Source: Azonexus sp.
Lineage (GTDB): Bacteria > Pseudomonadota > Gammaproteobacteria > Burkholderiales > Rhodocyclaceae
Direction: 5' to 3'
NCBI GenBank assembly: GCA_023150195.1
Contig: JAKLLI010000009.1
Coordinates: 1-15,645, forward strand
DNA: 15,645 nt
The notes below the pieces were generated by a model. That model was not told the origin of the DNA, searched no databases, and saw nothing but the letters and a program-made list of their open reading frames with translations. Every line of letters starts with the position of its first letter. Position 1 is the stretch's first letter. Position numbers and translations under genes: made by a program. This document shows positions 14,607 through 15,645 of this stretch, piece after piece.

Positions 14607-15645
14607 ATGTCCGACCCTTCATCCGTTCCGCCTGAGGAAATCCAGATTCCCGAAGATCAGGTGCTGATCTCCCGCGCTGATCTGGGGGGGCGCATCACGT
14701 ATGTGAACGCCGAGATGATTGCGGTCTCGGGTTACAGCGAGGCCGAGTTACTCGGCCAGCCGCATAAATTGATGCGTCACCCGGATATGCCCGAGCAGGT
14801 CTTCGCCGATTTGTGGCGCGATATTCGTGCCGGCCGGCCGTGGATTGGCATTCTCCAGAATCGCTGCAAGAATGGATCTTCCTATTGGGTTGAGGCACAT
14901 GTGTCGCCCTTGCGCGAGGGGCGGGTTACCGTCGGCTATATCTCAGTCCGTCGCCGTGCCAGTGAATGGCAGATTGAGCGGGCGCGCACCTTGTATGCCG
15001 CCATGCGGGGCGATGAAGGCTCGCGCCCGGCTTTCCTGCATGGCCAACGCGCTGAACACGGCGTAGGGCACCATGTGCTGCGACGTTTTGCGGCGCTGTC
15101 GCTGACCTGGAAATTCATTCTTTCGGCGCTTTTTGCCATCACGCTGTTGTTGACCGTATTCGGCTCAGTCCTAGTGTCTCAGGTGTACAGCCTGCTGGAT
15201 CAGAACGAAAGGCAGCGACTGGCGCATGAGGTGGCGTTATTGCGGACGGCGTTTGAGGCCACCTATCAACATGAGCTGAACGCGCTTGAGGTCGCTGCAA
15301 AAACGGTGCTGCGCACGGTGCAGGCGAAAGCCCCGGGTAAGTTTGAAACACCGCAGCATTTTGAATCGCTCGCCCGGCAAATGGTGCGAGGCGGCGGCGA
15401 ATACGGTGGGCTGGACGGCGAGCTGGACGGCGAGCTGGGGGCGCGTGCCTCGGTCTGGCTAATGACGGATGGCGTGCTGATGCCCGCCCGCGGGGATGTG
15501 CCGGCGCCGCTGGCGGTGCCCATCAGGCATGCCTTCGATCATTCCCTGATGGCTACCGTCAGCCGGGGTGAGCGGGTAAGCAGCGTTCAATTCAGCGGCG
15601 GTCGCTACTATCTGCTCTACTTCCAGCCACTGGTGGATGCGCAGG
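14607..15645 (+). CDS. Aer-like PAS sensor with membrane helix (truncated at window edge; probably chemoreceptor)
   Basis: First 346 codons of an open frame that continues past the edge. Residues about 18-115 form a PAS domain with Aer-type wording: LMRHPDMPEQVFADLW (55-70) and PWIGILQNRCKNGSSYWVEA (78-97), where related PAS domains bind FAD and sense redox or oxygen. A membrane helix at about 166-192 follows, then a soluble region (about 193-346) with a helical start, which by topology would be periplasmic and resembles the opening of a Cache-type sensor. A methyl-accepting output domain is expected beyond the edge but is not seen. Start 14607 is the first ATG ahead of the PAS domain; its ribosome binding site is weak. 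The gene is separated from phaC by a terminator. Confidence 0.8.
   Translation, partial: MSDPSSVPPEEIQIPEDQVLISRADLGGRITYVNAEMIAVSGYSEAELLGQPHKLMRHPDMPEQVFADLWRDIRAGRPWIGILQNRCKNGSSYWVEAHVSPLREGRVTVGYISVRRRASEWQIERARTLYAAMRGDEGSRPAFLHGQRAEHGVGHHVLRRFAALSLTWKFILSALFAITLLLTVFGSVLVSQVYSLLDQNERQRLAHEVALLRTAFEATYQHELNALEVAAKTVLRTVQAKAPGKFETPQHFESLARQMVRGGGEYGGLDGELDGELGARASVWLMTDGVLMPARGDVPAPLAVPIRHAFDHSLMATVSRGERVSSVQFSGGRYYLLYFQPLVDAQ
15411..15438 (+). repeat. Short tandem repeat in the PAS sensor gene
   Basis: The 12-nt unit CTGGACGGCGAG occurs twice in a row (15411-15434) and begins a third time (CTGG). It encodes LDGE-LDGE-L in the predicted periplasmic region. Because the unit is a multiple of three, copy changes would keep the frame. 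Confidence 0.8.

Overview
The window looks like chromosome from a GC-rich, PHA-accumulating betaproteobacterium. The LiuR/Liu leucine-degradation set, a class I PHA synthase, a Can-type carbonic anhydrase and an Aer-like PAS protein suggest the Rhodocyclales (Dechloromonas/Azonexus-like), but this is inferred from gene content and protein style, not from a search.

Right-to-left block (minus strand, about 11.5 kb down to 1). One long gene train encodes leucine/isovalerate catabolism: a MerR regulator (LiuR type), a palindromic operator inside a promoter, a PaaI-type hotdog thioesterase, isovaleryl-CoA dehydrogenase (LiuA), a GNAT acetyltransferase fused to a beta-carbonic anhydrase, a thiolase, an EamA exporter, a second acyl-CoA dehydrogenase, a 2-hydroxychromene-2-carboxylate isomerase-like protein, a LOG-family nucleotide hydrolase, the carboxyltransferase (LiuB) and biotin carboxylase (LiuD, cut by the left edge) subunits of methylcrotonyl-CoA carboxylase, and methylglutaconyl-CoA hydratase (LiuC). 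Most junctions are short or overlapping and most genes have a clear GGAG-type ribosome binding site. Together they take isovaleryl-CoA to HMG-CoA; the HMG-CoA lyase (LiuE) is not seen and probably lies beyond the left edge. The carbonic anhydrase could supply bicarbonate for the carboxylase.

Two places interrupt the train. Between liuB and liuC sits a roughly 530-bp imperfect palindrome (1373-1902) with a perfect hairpin near each end. Between liuC and liuD there is a second, diverged copy of the first 12 codons of a biotin carboxylase, now a 41-codon ORF that stops on top of the intact liuD start, together with a perfect 17-bp inverted repeat that brackets that start.

Left-to-right block (plus strand, 11.6-15.6 kb). 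A metallo-beta-lactamase-fold hydrolase is followed after 16 nt by class I PHA synthase (phaC) and a strong intrinsic terminator. The window ends inside a sensor gene with an N-terminal Aer-like PAS domain, a membrane helix and the start of a probably periplasmic region. PHA synthesis uses CoA thioesters, so it fits metabolically with the acetyl-CoA and acetoacetate made by leucine breakdown.
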